DNA of 64,000 nt from Anaerotruncus sp. MC2020 (GCA_000701945.1 JNKE01000018.1:1-64000), one strand, 5' to 3'. Positions 31,571 through 40,668 are shown, counted from the stretch's first letter. Notes: generated by a model from the letters alone, not told the origin. Numbers and translations are program-made.

Positions 31571-32617
31571 TTTTTACTGAGCTGTTCAAAGGTAATTCCA
31601 TATTTATATGCAATCTCGTGAGCATAACTCTTTCCGTCAGGTTTTTTGTAGCTTATCTTAAATGAGCGCTTTCCGTTGTTGTTTTCCATCACTACGCTTA
31701 CTGCACCGTATCCAGAATCAGCTGCTTTGCTTATCTTATCTGCATTTTCAGCGAGTTCGTGCATATGGGTATTGAAACAAGTTCGTACCCCGATACAGCA
31801 CAGGTATTTCAGCACGTCCTCGGCGATATACAGCGACTCTGTATGACTGGTAGTAGCAAATGACTCGTTGAAAAGAATCAAGCTTTCGGTTCCTGCGGTC
31901 TTGCAAATCTCATTGAACCGCTCAGCTTCCTCTCCGAGGCGACCGAGAGATACTGTCTTATCCTCTTCAATCGGGAAATGAGTGTATATGCCGTCACACA
32001 GACGAATCTTAGCAGAAGATGCTGGAACAAAAACTCCGCACTGGTACATCAAAAAAGCCAGACCAATACCCTGTGTGAGTATAGTCTTTCCGCCACGATT
32101 TGGCTCCGTAAGTATTTGAACAGTTTTTGCCTTGGTGAACTCAATATCGTTGCATATTATTTCCTCCTCAACTTCGCCTTTCATATGGCAAATTGCGAGT
32201 TTATGCATCAAGGTCTCTGAGTCGTGTCAGGAGCTCCATTATTGTTGAGCTGTCTCCGAATTTTACAAGACGATCCGCGGCATAAAAGTGCATGGATCCA
32301 AATATATTGTAGAGTTCTTCGCAGAGATCGGTATTGTCGCGCAGTTCGTTATATATTGCTCTGCGATAGCTTATTGTCCGTTCACTAACAGGCATTTCAA
32401 GAAGTATCCTTCTGAGTACGATCTCCTCTGATGAATTGCTTGAAATATTCTGAGTTAAAAAACTCACTGCAAGATCATTTTCTGTATTTTTGCTTAGTTT
32501 GAAGTATAAGTCACTTTCACATGGAGAAAGTAGACTAAAGCTATTTATATCTGATATTTTGCTTTTGCTCATAGTTGATCTCCTAATCATGTAGTTCGTT
32601 TGCTTTTTCAATGACAA
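31483..32617 (-). pseudogene. MutS-like ATPase remnant, internally deleted
   Basis: Two overlapping frames. 32617-32201 encodes an N-terminal part (LPVSERTISYRRAIY-like: RRAIYNELRDNTDLCEELY, then YAADRLVKFGDSSTIMELL). 32211-31483 encodes the C-terminal ATPase: Walker A variant TEPNRGGKTILTQ, Walker B LILFNESFATTSHTE, and NTHMHELAENADKI. The frames meet at TRLRDLDA/MHKLAICH without the connecting core and lever domains (several hundred residues in MutS relatives), so a deletion plus frame change has broken the gene. The last 26 residues come from the adjacent repeat. The isolated ATPase half could still be translated but is unlikely to work. Confidence 0.65.
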
Positions 32618-32658
32618 ACTCTCTATTTACAGTGTTTAAGTTCGTTAATCTCGATTAT

Positions 32659-33570
32659 TCAGAACAGATCCAGCATGCTGTCGAGATAGATCTCTTCACG
32701 GACAGTAAGCTGGTATTCCGGCTTTATGAGATAATAAAGCAGAAATTCGAGATTGACAGCACTTCCGAGTCCTCTGCCTTCTATTTTGAAATTAGAAAAA
32801 CCAAGAGGCAGATATGTGTTGACGATGTCGTCTGTACTGATAAATCCGGGATTGTTCATTGCCTTTGAAAAACGGTAGCCGTCTTTGGCATCAGGTGCAG
32901 TACAGATGTGTTCGGGACAGTTTTCTCCGAGATTTTTTCGGCTTACAGTTTCGTAGCATGCTTTTCTGTCTTTGCAGTAAAACGAGCAGCATTCATTGCA
33001 CAAAAATTCGACTTTATCTTTCTGCGCCTGCGAGAGTGTGTCAAGTTTATCGTACAGCTTATTCAGCCTGAAATCAGGAACAACATATTTAAAATCACTC
33101 CGGTCTGTTTCCTTTACAAACTTTCTAAAATCAGTCTGGACCTTTGTAGTCGAGGAAACGAAATAAAGACCGGGATAATTCTTTTTGATATGTTCAAGTA
33201 AGAGATCTGAATATATTATCACACCATTCCGGACACCTTTGCTTCCGGCGAAAAGCTCACACAGTGAATTGCATTTCCTGTCGGTGAGATGTTCTGATTC
33301 AATAAGCGAATTGCTGAAAGTAAGTCTTGAAGAAATGCCGTATTCACTCATAAGTGCCAGTACATCTTCAGCTTCACATTCTCCGAATCCGGCACGTCCG
33401 CCGCCCCAGATACAGTCCGCCGGAGCACCATAGACAGATGCTATTTCGCACCAGTCGTAGAAGTATTCACGGTGCTTGCGGTACAGCGGCAGAAACACGC
33501 TGTACAGGTCATAGAACTCAAACAGCCCCGGAAGATGAAAATAAGCTTTATTTTGTGCCTTGTTTTCCAT
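32659..33570 (-). CDS. Peptidase U32-like TIM-barrel protein, copy 1
   Basis: A 303-residue protein almost identical in layout to the one at 56360-57271. The start is set at ATG 33570 by alignment with that copy. It contains a Cys cluster CNECCSFYCKDRKACYE, a second pair GENCPEHICTAPD, and close to the C-terminus GFSNFKIEGRGLGSAVNLEF. The last matches the 'D-SFKIEGR' hallmark of U32-family proteases and hydroxylases. U32 proteins use Fe-S or metal clusters held by Cys and often modify RNA or prenylated substrates. This protein is shorter than typical U32 members (about 400), so the assignment is to the fold rather than the activity. It is preceded (minus strand) by the fragment at 33627-33857. 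Confidence 0.6.
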   Translation of the reverse strand: MENKAQNKAYFHLPGLFEFYDLYSVFLPLYRKHREYFYDWCEIASVYGAPADCIWGGGRAGFGECEAEDVLALMSEYGISSRLTFSNSLIESEHLTDRKCNSLCELFAGSKGVRNGVIIYSDLLLEHIKKNYPGLYFVSSTTKVQTDFRKFVKETDRSDFKYVVPDFRLNKLYDKLDTLSQAQKDKVEFLCNECCSFYCKDRKACYETVSRKNLGENCPEHICTAPDAKDGYRFSKAMNNPGFISTDDIVNTYLPLGFSNFKIEGRGLGSAVNLEFLLYYLIKPEYQLTVREEIYLDSMLDLF

Positions 33571-33626
33571 ATATGATCTTACCATTTCCTTTAATCTAAT
33601 CAAATACAAGTATATCTGCGCTCATT

Positions 33627-33869
33627 TCAAACACCTTTATTTCTTTTCTTGGCTTTCTCAGGATTCTTCGGAAGTATGTCAGTGTACTCCCTGAAAGCTC
33701 TGAACAAGAATGCTATTTCATCATCTGAAAAGGCTTTGATAAGCTGTTTATTTAGTGTTGTCCTGTCCTCAGCATTCATCAAGAGCTGTAATATCTCGTT
33801 CTTTCTGCTGTTAAAACTGCCTTTCGTGTTTACATCGAAGATCGAGCTCAGATACAATCTATCGGCGAT
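33627..33869 (-). pseudogene. C-terminal gene fragment
   Basis: About 80 open codons on the minus strand (YIADRLYLSSIFDVNTKG, then LLMNAEDRTTLNKQLIKAFS, ending KKRNKGV). They begin just after an in-frame stop and have no ATG or ribosome site at the left edge. I do not recognise the parent. Confidence 0.35.
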
Positions 33870-34057
33870 GTATCAAGCATCTCCGGTGATATTCATTTTG
33901 CTGCAAGTAAAATCTCCCTTGCGTTGCTTCGGTTATCAAAGATCATTTCAGCAAGCCATTTCGGAACATGCTTATTTTTTCGGGAAATCACCGTAAAATT
34001 CTATTCTTTCAAGTGCGGTACAGCCTTGAAATGCCTCTAACCAAATAACCCTCATTA
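33870..34057 (-). pseudogene. Gene debris including a BspA-type LRR scrap
   Basis: On the minus strand LEAFQGCTALERIEFYGDFP then stop (about 33985-34050) is a BspA-like leucine-rich repeat unit. A second scrap reads HVPKWLAEMIFDNRSNAREI and ends LLAAK-stop (about 33895-33965). Neither has a start. This is a junction zone between the U32-like gene and the duplicated hydrolase. Confidence 0.4.
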
Positions 34058-35278
34058 TTATTTATAGATCTCTACAAATCTGAGAGTTGTCCCGTCTATT
34101 AGTTCCTTGATTTTATCCTCAACATCAAGATGCATAAGGTAAACGTGAACTCCACTTTCAGCAAGTTCCATGAACTCAGGCAGCATTTCTTTCAGATACA
34201 GGTGAACTTCACTTTTGTAGTACGCCGCTTCAGTGTAAAGGAATGAACCTCTTTTCAGCAGCGGCTTGAATGGCTCAAGAGTTGCTGTATCACCTGTGTA
34301 GACTACGTTATTTCCGTGGATATTAAGATGATAGCCGAAGCATCTGCCCTCAAGAGGCTTAACGTGTGTTGTCGGCACTGCTGAGATGAACCACTTCTTA
34401 TCCAACTCATCAGCTGTAATAATATTGAACCACTCCTGTTCGCAGCCCTCTATCCTCATGAGCAGCAGGAGCAGGTCCTCCTTAACTTCTGCCGAGGGTG
34501 CAACAATAGTCACTTTTTTCTTCATATAGCTTGCAAACCACACATATTGCAGCATAGTTCCTACACCTCCGCTGTGGTCGCCGTGAGTATGAGTGACAAG
34601 GATATAGATATTGTCATACTGCTCCCAATTCATCTTCTTGACCTTCTGATACGAAGTCGCAGGACAGTCAATAAGTACAAGCTCATTATCCTCCACAAAA
34701 AAAGCAGAATTATGCTCATCTGCAAAAGCTGAACCTCTGCCTAAAAACAAGAGTAAATTGTCATTTTGTATCTCGGTCAGCAGTTCAGAAATATGGTCTC
34801 CCACATTTTCAATAGTACTATGACTTCCGTGAACTGTTTTCACAGTAACGGACAGCTTATCAAAGTTTTGGTAATTGTCAGGAAGAATAGTATCCTTGTC
34901 GCTGCACAGAGTGTAAGCACGTTCATTCTGAGTGCTTACAGACATTTTACGGTACTGCTCCACAAACTCAGAAGGTATACCCGAACTTGTGATGATCTCC
35001 AGCTCATGTGGATAATAGCATGGATTTGTAAGTATACACGGACGCTTGAACTTTCGGCTCAGCTTATCAGCATACAAGCCTCCGAGACTTTGTCCCACAA
35101 ATATAAGATCATCGGTATCCACCATATCTGAAAAGCATTTCATCAGTTCCTCGGGAGCAGTATTTATATAATCTATCTTCGGCGAAATTATATCCTCTGC
35201 TGGAAAAAATTTACAAAGTGCCTTGTAGTTCTTGTTATCGGCTTCTCCCATGAAGCCATGAAGATTAAGTATTTTCAT
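34058..35278 (-). CDS. Esterase/metallo-beta-lactamase-fold fusion hydrolase, intact copy
   Basis: 406 residues in two parts. Residues 1 to about 170 are a YqiA-like alpha/beta-hydrolase: LNLHGFMGEADN at the start, nucleophile elbow GQSLGGLYADKLS, a late Asp in CSDKDTILPDN and His in VHGSHSTIEN. Residues about 175-406 are a metallo-beta-lactamase fold: THTHGDHSGG (HxHxDH), VYTGDTATLEPF with the bridging Asp, and VYLMHLD near the end. Substrates are unknown. A carboxyl-ester or phosphodiester compound hydrolysed in two steps would fit. It lies 13 bp after the AlkZ-related gene, in the same transcript. A near-identical copy at 46858-48075 carries a stop codon. Confidence 0.8.
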   Translation of the reverse strand: MKILNLHGFMGEADNKNYKALCKFFPAEDIISPKIDYINTAPEELMKCFSDMVDTDDLIFVGQSLGGLYADKLSRKFKRPCILTNPCYYPHELEIITSSGIPSEFVEQYRKMSVSTQNERAYTLCSDKDTILPDNYQNFDKLSVTVKTVHGSHSTIENVGDHISELLTEIQNDNLLLFLGRGSAFADEHNSAFFVEDNELVLIDCPATSYQKVKKMNWEQYDNIYILVTHTHGDHSGGVGTMLQYVWFASYMKKKVTIVAPSAEVKEDLLLLLMRIEGCEQEWFNIITADELDKKWFISAVPTTHVKPLEGRCFGYHLNIHGNNVVYTGDTATLEPFKPLLKRGSFLYTEAAYYKSEVHLYLKEMLPEFMELAESGVHVYLMHLDVEDKIKELIDGTTLRFVEIYK

Positions 35279-35290
35279 ATTATCATTCCT

Positions 35291-36055
35291 TTATTCAGGC
35301 TCTTTCCCGATAAGCCTTATTATTTCAGCTTCATCAGCTTCCGGATACAGTTCCTTTACTCTGTTTATTATGCGCTTCCATGATTCATGCGGAGATTCGC
35401 TGTATGCGGAAGTGACCGTATCATATCCCCATACAGCCTCCGGCGGAAGAAGTATCGATACAGGCATACCGTACTCCTCACCTTTCTTATTCTTTCGCCT
35501 GTGGAAGTCCGCAGTAACAAGATAAGTTTTCATCATAAGGTCAGTTGTGATACCGGGGAAATTCTTTTCACCATCCTTGCCGAAGCCTGCAAGCTTTTTC
35601 AGGTCGGTCGTGAGAATTTGCTTGTCGGTCCACACGATATCTCCGTCGCTGTCGGTATCGGTGAGAACGTCCATTATCAGCTTCTCCCGGCGGTTGACAA
35701 CGCTGTCCTCCCACGCGGAGTCAAAGTCATAGCCGTCGCGTCTGTAATTGGCGAAATACGGCAGCCATTCGAGACTGATGAAGCCTGCTTTTTTATCGAA
35801 GAATTTGCCGTATGCGACTTCATGACCTGCCGCGATCATCTCTCGCCACTCCCATGGGTCTTGTTCTCTGTCGCCGGTCCACCAGAAGTCAGCTGAAACG
35901 TGTTCTTCAACGGAAAAACCTTTTACTCCGTTGCCAAACAGCGGAATAAAGCCAACTTCGTTTATCCAGTTCACAAGCTCTTTCGGGGTGCGTATCCTGT
36001 AGGGATCGTCCCACGCAAGTCCGTACATTATCCATTCACCGTTTTCTACTGACAT
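35291..36055 (-). CDS. AlkZ-related protein
   Basis: 254 residues from the ATG at 36055, which follows CAGGAGA. Recognisable family stretches are RTPKELVNWINEVGFIPLF near the N-terminus, then DPWEWREMIAAGHEVAYGKFF, FISLEWLPYFANYRRDGYDF, and a winged-helix-like second half ending ELYPEADEAEIIRLIG. These are typical of proteins annotated as AlkZ-related, distant relatives of a DNA glycosylase that unhooks interstrand crosslinks. The activity of this branch is not established. It is transcribed divergently from the glycerate kinase gene with a shared promoter region, and is followed at 13 bp by the hydrolase fusion. Confidence 0.75.
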   Translation of the reverse strand: MSVENGEWIMYGLAWDDPYRIRTPKELVNWINEVGFIPLFGNGVKGFSVEEHVSADFWWTGDREQDPWEWREMIAAGHEVAYGKFFDKKAGFISLEWLPYFANYRRDGYDFDSAWEDSVVNRREKLIMDVLTDTDSDGDIVWTDKQILTTDLKKLAGFGKDGEKNFPGITTDLMMKTYLVTADFHRRKNKKGEEYGMPVSILLPPEAVWGYDTVTSAYSESPHESWKRIINRVKELYPEADEAEIIRLIGKEPE

Positions 36056-36079
36056 AGTGTTCTCCTGAGTTTTTTCTTT

Positions 36080-36130
36080 ATTATAGCACATTTATACGCT
36101 ATTTACAACACATTTGAAAAATGTTATAAT
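36080..36130. promoter_or_regulatory. Overlapping divergent promoters, copy A
   Basis: Plus strand: TTTACA (36102-36107), 17 bp, TATAAT (36125-36130), reading into glycerate kinase. Minus strand: TTGTAA (complement of 36103-36108), 17 bp, TATAAT (complement of 36080-36085), reading into the AlkZ-related gene. The two -35 boxes overlap. The same arrangement is found at 46335-46385. Confidence 0.75.
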
Positions 36131-36159
36131 AGTATCAATGATACTATCGGAGGCGCAAA

Positions 36160-37299
36160 ATGAAAGCAGTTATCGCAATGGATTCATTCAAGGGAAGCAT
36201 TTCTTCAATTGAAGCAGGAAATGCTGCTGCCGAGGGAATACGCCGAGTTTTTCCCGATGCTGATACAATAATAAAACTTGTTGCAGACGGCGGAGAAGGA
36301 ACTGTTGAAGCCCTCGTCAACGGACTGAACGGACAATTGAGTGAAGCCGAAGTCTCAGATCCACTCGGCAGAAAGATAACCGCCAAATATGGCATTCTCC
36401 CAAACAATACCGCAGTTATTGAAATGGCTGCGGCTTCGGGACTTACACTTCTTTCTGATAATGAACGTGATCCAATGCTAACTACCACTTACGGAACAGG
36501 CGAGCTCATTCTTTCAGCGATACGCAATGGCTGCCGTGATTTCATAATCGGTATAGGCGGAAGTGCAACAAATGACGGCGGTATCGGCTGTTTGCAGGCT
36601 CTCGGTTTCGGTATGCTCGATGATAAAGGTCAGCAGGTCGGCTTCGGTGCAAAAGGGCTTTCGCAGCTTACAGAAATAAATGACACGAATGTTATACAAG
36701 AACTAAAGGAGTGCAGTTTCAAAGTAGCCTGCGACGTCACAAATCCTCTTTGCGGTGAAAATGGGTGCAGCACAGTATTTGCTCCGCAAAAGGGCAAAAA
36801 AGCTAAGCTTATACCCGTAATGGACGGATATCTCCGAAATTTCGCTGAGCTGACAAAGAAATATAACGCCACCGCTTCACCTGATACTCCCGGCGCAGGG
36901 GCGGCAGGGGGACTTGGATTTGCGCTGATATATTATCTTAACGCAGAATTTGAATCAGGTATAGACTTGATAATGCGCGAAACTCAGCTTGAAGATTCTG
37001 TAAAAGATGCAGATATTGTTATAACTGGCGAAGGTTGTCTCGACAGCCAGACCGCTATGGGAAAAGCTCCCGTTGGAATCTCAAAGATAGCGAAGAAATA
37101 TGATAAGCCTGTTATAGCTTTCAGCGGAGCAGTTAAAAACGGAGCGGAGTTATGCAACAAGAATGGCATAGACGCATATTTTCCTATAATCAGGCAAGTA
37201 TTTACACTTGAAGAGGCTATGGATAAGACCACTGCCTATCGTAATCTCGCCGATACAACCGAACAGGTATTCAGAACGATAAAGCTATTCAAACAATAA
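36160..37299 (+). CDS. Glycerate kinase (GlxK/GarK family), copy A
   Basis: A 379-residue enzyme of glycerate kinase type 1, phosphorylating D-glycerate to 2- or 3-phosphoglycerate with ATP in the cytoplasm. Signatures are AMDSFKGSISSIEA at the N-terminus, VADGGEGTVEAL, GIGGSATNDGGIGCLQALG (nucleotide/substrate loop), CDVTNPLCG, DTPGAGAAGGLGFAL, and TGEGCLDSQTAMGKAPVG. The length is normal. The ribosome site is CGGAGG. It is about 90 per cent identical by eye to the copy at 45133-46305. Downstream only 11 codons of a DUF89-type gene remain, whereas in the other copy that gene is complete. Confidence 0.93.
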   Translation: MKAVIAMDSFKGSISSIEAGNAAAEGIRRVFPDADTIIKLVADGGEGTVEALVNGLNGQLSEAEVSDPLGRKITAKYGILPNNTAVIEMAAASGLTLLSDNERDPMLTTTYGTGELILSAIRNGCRDFIIGIGGSATNDGGIGCLQALGFGMLDDKGQQVGFGAKGLSQLTEINDTNVIQELKECSFKVACDVTNPLCGENGCSTVFAPQKGKKAKLIPVMDGYLRNFAELTKKYNATASPDTPGAGAAGGLGFALIYYLNAEFESGIDLIMRETQLEDSVKDADIVITGEGCLDSQTAMGKAPVGISKIAKKYDKPVIAFSGAVKNGAELCNKNGIDAYFPIIRQVFTLEEAMDKTTAYRNLADTTEQVFRTIKLFKQ

Positions 37300-37304
37300 G
37301 ATCA

Positions 37305-37445
37305 TATGCGGATATCACAAAGCTGCGCTGAATGCCTGTTATTATCGAGCACAGTCTACAGATCCAAAAAGACGAAGAGGAATACGGACTGAATGTGCTC
37401 GGGGCGATATATCATCTTGAAAGCGGAGAAGTAGAGTTCCTGTGA
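37305..37445 (+). pseudogene. Spliced remnant: DUF89 start joined to a carbonic-anhydrase-like end
   Basis: 37305-37337 encodes MRISQSCAECL, the same first 11 residues as the intact DUF89-type gene at 44292-45158. Directly after it another frame reads PVIIEHSLQIQKDEEEYGLN, then LGAIYHLESGEVEFL-stop (37335-37445). This resembles the C-terminus of beta-carbonic anhydrases ('GA-YD-ETG-VEFL'). A deletion seems to have joined the two. The beta-CA match is from memory of the family and is tentative. Confidence 0.45.
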
Positions 37446-37606
37446 TAAGTAAAATGCATATTATTGAAGTATATCGCTTTAACAATATTGATGATTATAA
37501 TTCGAATTGCAACGAAATATATTGATTTGTTTTTTATCATGTGATATAAGATGAAATTAATCGGTTTATGTTATATATCGACTTCGAAAAAAATGCAAAT
37601 TAAAAA

Positions 37607-37640
37607 ATTAGTCACAGGTTCAATTAATGATCCTGTGACT
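37607..37640. terminator. Bidirectional hairpin terminator
   Basis: AGTCACAGG and CCTGTGACT form a 9-bp stem with an ATTTTTC tail on the plus side and a TTTTTTAA tail on the minus side. It lies just past the stop of the minus-strand gene at 37654. The interval 37446-37606 shows nothing I can support. Confidence 0.6.
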
Positions 37641-37653
37641 ATTTTTCAGTTCT

Positions 37654-38040
37654 TTAGTGTTTGCCTACGTATGTGTATTTTCCGCTATTCCTTGCCTTGT
37701 CAGCACATTCGTAGCTCATATAAACAGTGTTGTGTCCAAATTTATAACTTCCGTTAGGATTGACCCCATCAAGATATTGAAGGTCATATTTGTAACAATT
37801 CTCGGTTTTGCCGCAATAGTAACATTTTGTATTGCGACCACTTCCGCCTTTTGAACCCGAGCCAACTCCGCCGTTTACGCGAACAATAATAACAAAGATT
37901 GTAATTATAATGCCTAATATGATTATTATTGCCTTAAAAATAGTTACTGTGTCGATTGGATTTTTAACGGTGTTTTCATTACTTTCTTTGCCATCGTCGT
38001 TTTTGGGTTGAAACGACTCCCAATCAATATTTTTATCCAT
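37654..38040 (-). CDS. Small single-pass membrane protein with Cys motif
   Basis: 128 residues. A charged N-terminal segment of about 30 is followed by one strong TM helix (about 34-53, rich in Ile), a Gly/Ser linker (GGVGSGSKGGSG), and a C-terminal segment with CYYCGKTENC and a later Cys (YECADKARN). The start follows AAAGGAG. It stands alone. The Cys pair could bind zinc or form a disulphide. The function is unknown. Confidence 0.6.
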   Translation of the reverse strand: MDKNIDWESFQPKNDDGKESNENTVKNPIDTVTIFKAIIIILGIIITIFVIIVRVNGGVGSGSKGGSGRNTKCYYCGKTENCYKYDLQYLDGVNPNGSYKFGHNTVYMSYECADKARNSGKYTYVGKH

Positions 38041-38532
38041 AAAATCACTCCTTTTAATAAAATAGGTGTTCAGTATTATGTATTCTTATATTTTACCATT
38101 ATACCAACTATACAATCAACTAGTTTTATATATTATTAACAAATAGTCAACAAAAAATGGCATAACTCACAACAATAGCATTGTCGTTTTGTTGATTATC
38201 CCTATAAAAGTGAGCCACCAGCTTAACGACATTACCCTTTATGGGCGAAAATTTTTTCCCTTCTGACATTTTTAAATAAGCAGAGTATCGGGGATAAGAC
38301 TTGATCTGCTCCGCGAATCGAATCCCATATAGGAAAAACGTTGGAAATAGTTACAAGAAAAAAAGGTAGTGCTTGGTTATAATGCTGATAATTAGAGATT
38401 TTTGGTTGATATTCAACAATAATCATTGTGTTTGTGTGTTGAATGTGTTAAAATTAGATATGTTTAAAAGCATATCAATGTAACCATATTTTCCGAATTG
38501 CTAATTATGGGGTTGAACAAGGAGGGTATAAT

Positions 38533-39651
38533 ATGCAGGAACTGCTTGAACGTAAAAAAGGACTTCACAGAAGTGTTTTGATCGTTGATGATGAATTCAT
38601 TGAAAGAGAAATGCTCGGTGCAATGCTCAGTGATATTTATGAAGTTAGCTATGCCGAAAACGGCTCATATGCGCTTGATATCATCAAGCGTGACAAACTG
38701 ACGCTTTCGCTTGTTATTCTCGATTTACATATGCCTGAACTGGACGGCTATAGCTTGCTGAAGATTATCCGTTCGGACAGTGAGCTCCGTCGTATACCGG
38801 TTATCGTACTGACTTCTGAAAAGGATGCAGAAGTTAAGAGCCTTCAGCTCGGTGCAGCAGATTTTATAACAAAGCCGTATGAAGCTCCTGATGTGATACG
38901 AGCAAGAGTTGGACGCTCAATTGAACTCGCCGAGGACAGCATTATCATTCACGAAACGGAGCGTGACAGTCTGACCGGTCTTTTTAATAAGGAATTCTTC
39001 CTTGAATACGGCAGACGCCTTGATTATCAGAACGATAATATGCCTATGGACGCCATAGTTCTCGATATAAACCGTTTTCACATCGTAAATGAGCTTTACG
39101 GAAGGGATTACGGTGATCTGATACTGAAAAAAATAGGAAACAGTATACACGAGCTTGTTTGTCAGACAGGCGGCCTTGCGTGCCGCTCCGGCAGCAACAG
39201 TTTCGGTATATATATCCCGCACAATTCTGACCTCAGAGAAAAGCTCTCGCAGTATACGGAAAAGATAAATGAGAGTATGGGAGATCAGAAAATCAGCGTA
39301 AGAATGGGAATATACTATGATGACGGCAGTATTACCGATATCGAGCGCAGATTCGATTGTGCAAGACTTGCATGCTGCAAACTCAGAAACAGCTATTCTA
39401 CATGCTATGATTTCTACAACGCTGAGCTTCATAGCAAGGAGCTCCATTCCGAACGTCTTATAAACGATATGGACAAAGCTCTTGCAGAAAAGCAGTTCAA
39501 GGTTTTTTACCAGCCTAAATACAGTATAAGCGGAGAAAAGCCTGTTATCACCAGTGCAGAAGCTCTGGTGCGATGGTTCCATCCGGAGTTTGGCATGGTT
39601 AGAGAAACCAATATAACGATTCTCTGTACATTCAGATTGACTATTCCCTGA
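38533..39651 (+). pseudogene. REC-GGDEF-EAL signalling protein, truncated in the EAL domain
   Basis: A receiver domain (about 14-135, phospho-Asp64 in VILDLHMPELDG, Lys in FITKPYE) and a GGDEF domain (about 143-300) are followed by the start of an EAL domain (FKVFYQPKYSI, AEALVRWFHPEFG). The GGDEF active-site motif reads RSGSNSF, so cyclase activity is unlikely. The EAL domain ends after about 45 residues. The frame then enters unrelated sequence (RETNITILCTF, then stop) and lacks most catalytic acids. The intact parent probably hydrolysed or sensed cyclic-di-GMP in response to phosphorylation. The start follows AAGGAGG. Confidence 0.75.
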
Positions 39652-39726
39652 AGTTATGCTATAATTCTTGTGAAAAGAAGCATAGTACTTCTGCTGAAAA
39701 TTGAATATAAAAGCCAGGTGAGAGAA

Positions 39727-40545
39727 TTGATAACGAAGCAAGATATATTTGACTTTTTGAAAAATGCCGGGATCAAACATAATGACAAGGTGACTATTCA
39801 TTGTTCTTTGCGTTCCATAGGAAAGATCGAGAATGGAGCGGATGGCCTTATCGATGCATTTTGTGAATACCTCAATGATGGGCTGTTTATTGTACCAACG
39901 CATACATGGGATAAGGTATGGAGAGAGTCACCGTATTACGATGTTAGAAAGACTGTTCCGGATATCGGAACGCTTGCTGAGGTAGCTGCTTTTCGGGAAG
40001 ATGGTGTGCGTTCTCTGCATCCGACTCATTCTGTAGCTGTGTTTGGCAAGGGTGCAGATGAATTCATAAGAGGAGAAGAAAAGTGCGCTTCACCAGCACC
40101 GCTTGGTAGTTGTATCAGCAGACTTTACGAAGAAAACGGAAAAGTTCTTTTGATAGGCGTTGGACATGAACGAAACACCTATCTTCATTCGGTAGATGAA
40201 CGTCTGAGCATTCCTGATAGATTAAATCCAGACCCTTTCGAGATCACTATTGTTGATTGGGACGGAAATACTCTTAAATCTCCGCCGTTTCACACACATT
40301 TTACAGCAGCGGCTGATATGTGCGTTTCAGAGTATTATCCGAATTACAAAGAGGCATTCGAGTATACTGGAGCTGTGTCTTATTCAAAGCTCGGAAATGC
40401 GCTGGTATACATTTGTGATTGCAGAAAGATGACAGACACATGTCGAATAATGTGGGAACGTACAGATCACGATCTTTGTGTTTCTGCCAAACCGATCCCG
40501 AAAAAAATGTATGAGGATATACATAAAAATCGTTTTTTATGCTAA
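39727..40545 (+). CDS. AAC(3)-family acetyltransferase
   Basis: A 272-residue protein from TTG 39727, which follows AGGTGAGAG; an upstream ATG at 39670 lacks a ribosome site. Family hallmarks of the aminoglycoside N3-acetyltransferase group are KVTIHCSLRSIGKIENGADG, GLFIVPTHTWD, SLHPTHSVAVFGKGA, SPAPLGSCISRLYEENG and LLIGVGHERNTYLHSVDE. The family acetylates the 3-amino group of 2-deoxystreptamine drugs with acetyl-CoA, but many chromosomal relatives act on other amines. Resistance is therefore possible, not shown. It begins 75 bp after the truncated signalling gene. Confidence 0.8.
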   Translation: MITKQDIFDFLKNAGIKHNDKVTIHCSLRSIGKIENGADGLIDAFCEYLNDGLFIVPTHTWDKVWRESPYYDVRKTVPDIGTLAEVAAFREDGVRSLHPTHSVAVFGKGADEFIRGEEKCASPAPLGSCISRLYEENGKVLLIGVGHERNTYLHSVDERLSIPDRLNPDPFEITIVDWDGNTLKSPPFHTHFTAAADMCVSEYYPNYKEAFEYTGAVSYSKLGNALVYICDCRKMTDTCRIMWERTDHDLCVSAKPIPKKMYEDIHKNRFLC

Positions 40546-40668
40546 TGAGAAGGTTGTGCATTTGTGCGTAACGACAAATTTAATGATGTACTTTGCGTAT
40601 ATTGTACGTAGCTTATTCCAGCATAACTTTTCTCGTTAATATAGGCTCATTGGATTAATATAAATCTC

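Noticed and set aside
38232-38426. A 64-codon minus-strand frame in the 38041-38532 intergenic region
   Set aside because: No ribosome site, no recognisable motif and biased composition. I see no gene or clear element in this 490-bp gap.
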